Origin: Bacillota bacterium | GTDB lineage: Bacteria; Bacillota; Clostridia; Oscillospirales; Oscillospiraceae | Assembly (NCBI GenBank): GCA_009781925.1 | Contig: WQUU01000096.1 | Location: 1-6,199 of the forward strand | DNA length: 6,199 bases | Reading direction: 5' to 3' | In this document: in pieces, positions 5,625 to 6,199 of the stretch | Numbering within the stretch: the first letter of the stretch is position 1 | How the letters are laid out: every line of letters begins with the position of its first letter | Translations under genes and position numbers: made by a program | Notes under the pieces: generated by a model | Told to the model about the DNA's origin: nothing | The model's database searches: none | What the model saw: the letters and a program-made list of their open reading frames with translations, nothing else

Positions 5625-6032
5625 ATGGCAACTTACATCTATGAATCGGTCACGGAGCCGGTTGAGATCAACATTGACCCACAGTGGCTGGTAATTCTCG
5701 AAGGTGCGGATATTGACGAGCAGCTCGCGGAGCGTAGTCACATCCGGCCAGATCACAAATACGCACCTGGGGAGCCGGTTTCGTTTGACAGCCTAGAATA
5801 TCTGGGTGGCTGGGTCAAAGATCCACGCGATGGGATCAGCGAAGTTGAGCTTTCGATGGATCTTGAGCGCGCACTCCAACCACTCACTGAGCTTCAGCGC
5901 CGATACTATAAGCTGAACCGTTTGAAAGGATACAGTCTTTCGGCAATCGCTAAGGACGATGGCAAACAAGCGTCAACGATTTTTAGACTTGTCGAGTCAG
6001 CGGACAGGAAAATAAAAAATTATTTTTCGTGA
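5625..6032 (+). CDS. Sigma-70 region-4-like protein
   Basis: A 135-residue protein. The C-terminal part (about residues 79-134) is a sigma-70 region-4-type domain: LERALQPLTELQRRYY is the usual lead helix, and YSLSAIAKDDGKQASTIFRLVESADRKIKNYF is the helix-turn-helix that would contact a -35 box. The N-terminal 75 residues are acidic and do not show a clear region 2, so this is not a full sigma factor. Such short proteins occur in the regulatory part of Tn916-like and other integrative elements (for example Orf7 of Tn916), where they promote element transcription. ATG 5625 was chosen because GGAGG at 5612-5616 is spaced 8 nt; the in-frame TTG at 5610 overlaps that site. The gene follows a leader with two terminator-like hairpins and a hairpin over the ribosome binding site, which suggests tightly gated expression. 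Fold call good, role inferred. Confidence 0.85.
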   Translation: MATYIYESVTEPVEINIDPQWLVILEGADIDEQLAERSHIRPDHKYAPGEPVSFDSLEYLGGWVKDPRDGISEVELSMDLERALQPLTELQRRYYKLNRLKGYSLSAIAKDDGKQASTIFRLVESADRKIKNYFS

Positions 6033-6199
6033 CTATGCAAAATTTGGCGTCTGCCACGGCTAGATGGTGAGGGGCAGCGCTCCGTGTTTCTTTTCCCCTC
6101 GCCGGACCTTGACAAACACCGGAGTTCTTGCCGGTCATATCGGACGCCTGGTAACAGTACCGTCCTGCCGAGCGCGGAGAAGAAGCGGCGCTGTGATCC
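6033..6199. other. Right edge: repeats and open frames, no assignable gene
   Basis: Starts with TATGCAAA at 6034-6041 followed by ATTTGG, a degenerate form of the palindrome seen before the XRE and zinc-ribbon genes. A 9-bp inverted repeat with one mismatch, GGTGAGGGG at 6066-6074 and CCCCTCGCC at 6095-6103, has a 20-nt loop and no T-run. A second, ACCGG at 6118-6122 with CCGGT at 6131-6135, follows. TTGACA at 6109-6114 is a perfect -35 box without a matching -10. An ATG frame from 6064 stays open to the window edge, but has no ribosome binding site and looks non-natural in composition. Confidence 0.35.

Noticed and set aside
6035..6070. 11-codon frame MQNLASATARW right after the sigma-like gene
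   Set aside because: Its ATG is part of the TATGCAAA motif and has no proper ribosome binding site; too short to support.
6064..6199. Open ATG frame running off the right edge
   Set aside because: Other frames are open there too because of GC-rich composition, and there is no ribosome binding site; kept only as a note in the edge region.
1..6199. CRISPR array, tRNA, rRNA or insertion sequence
   Set aside because: No regularly spaced repeats, no cloverleaf-like sequence with TTCGA-type arm and no transposase frame were seen.

Overview
The window looks like a piece of a gut-type, moderately GC-rich Firmicutes (Clostridia, Oscillospiraceae-like) genome. This is inferred from strong GGAGG-type ribosome binding sites, the protein families present, and a pairing of carbohydrate genes with the control region of a mobile element. 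No ribosomal or marker gene is present, so the taxonomic call is soft.

Left part (1-2365): two plus-strand carbohydrate dehydrogenase genes. The first encodes a Gfo/Idh/MocA NAD(P)-dependent sugar oxidoreductase, the second a mannitol-1-phosphate 5-dehydrogenase-like protein. They read like ordinary chromosomal (or cargo) polyol/sugar catabolism. Middle (2476-3483): a WYL-domain transcriptional regulator with its own good ribosome binding site.

Right part (about 3484-6199): what looks like the control module of an integrative element. A promoter with an extended -10 leads into a two-gene operon: an XRE-family repressor-like protein and an ImmA/IrrE-type zinc metallopeptidase, joined by a GTGA start/stop overlap. 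A small two-CxxC zinc-ribbon protein follows, then a gene-poor stretch with a structured leader (two large hairpins with interchangeable arms and a third hairpin over a ribosome binding site), and then a short sigma-70 region-4-like protein. The last 167 bases carry only open frames and weak inverted repeats. The order repressor, Cys-rich protein, attenuator-like leader, sigma-like protein resembles the regulatory end of Tn916-family elements. If that holds, excisionase and integrase genes may lie just beyond base 6199.

The most notable unexplained signal is a perfect palindrome, TATGCAAATTTGCATA. It occurs once before the XRE gene and once, extended to 22 bp, directly after the peptidase gene and before the zinc-ribbon gene. 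Its half-site TATGCAAA recurs in the sigma-gene leader and just after the sigma gene. A plausible working model is that the XRE protein binds these sites and silences the element, the ImmA-like peptidase removes the repressor on a signal, and the leader RNA adds a second gate on the sigma-like gene. The model is inference; the repeats and the gene order are seen directly.
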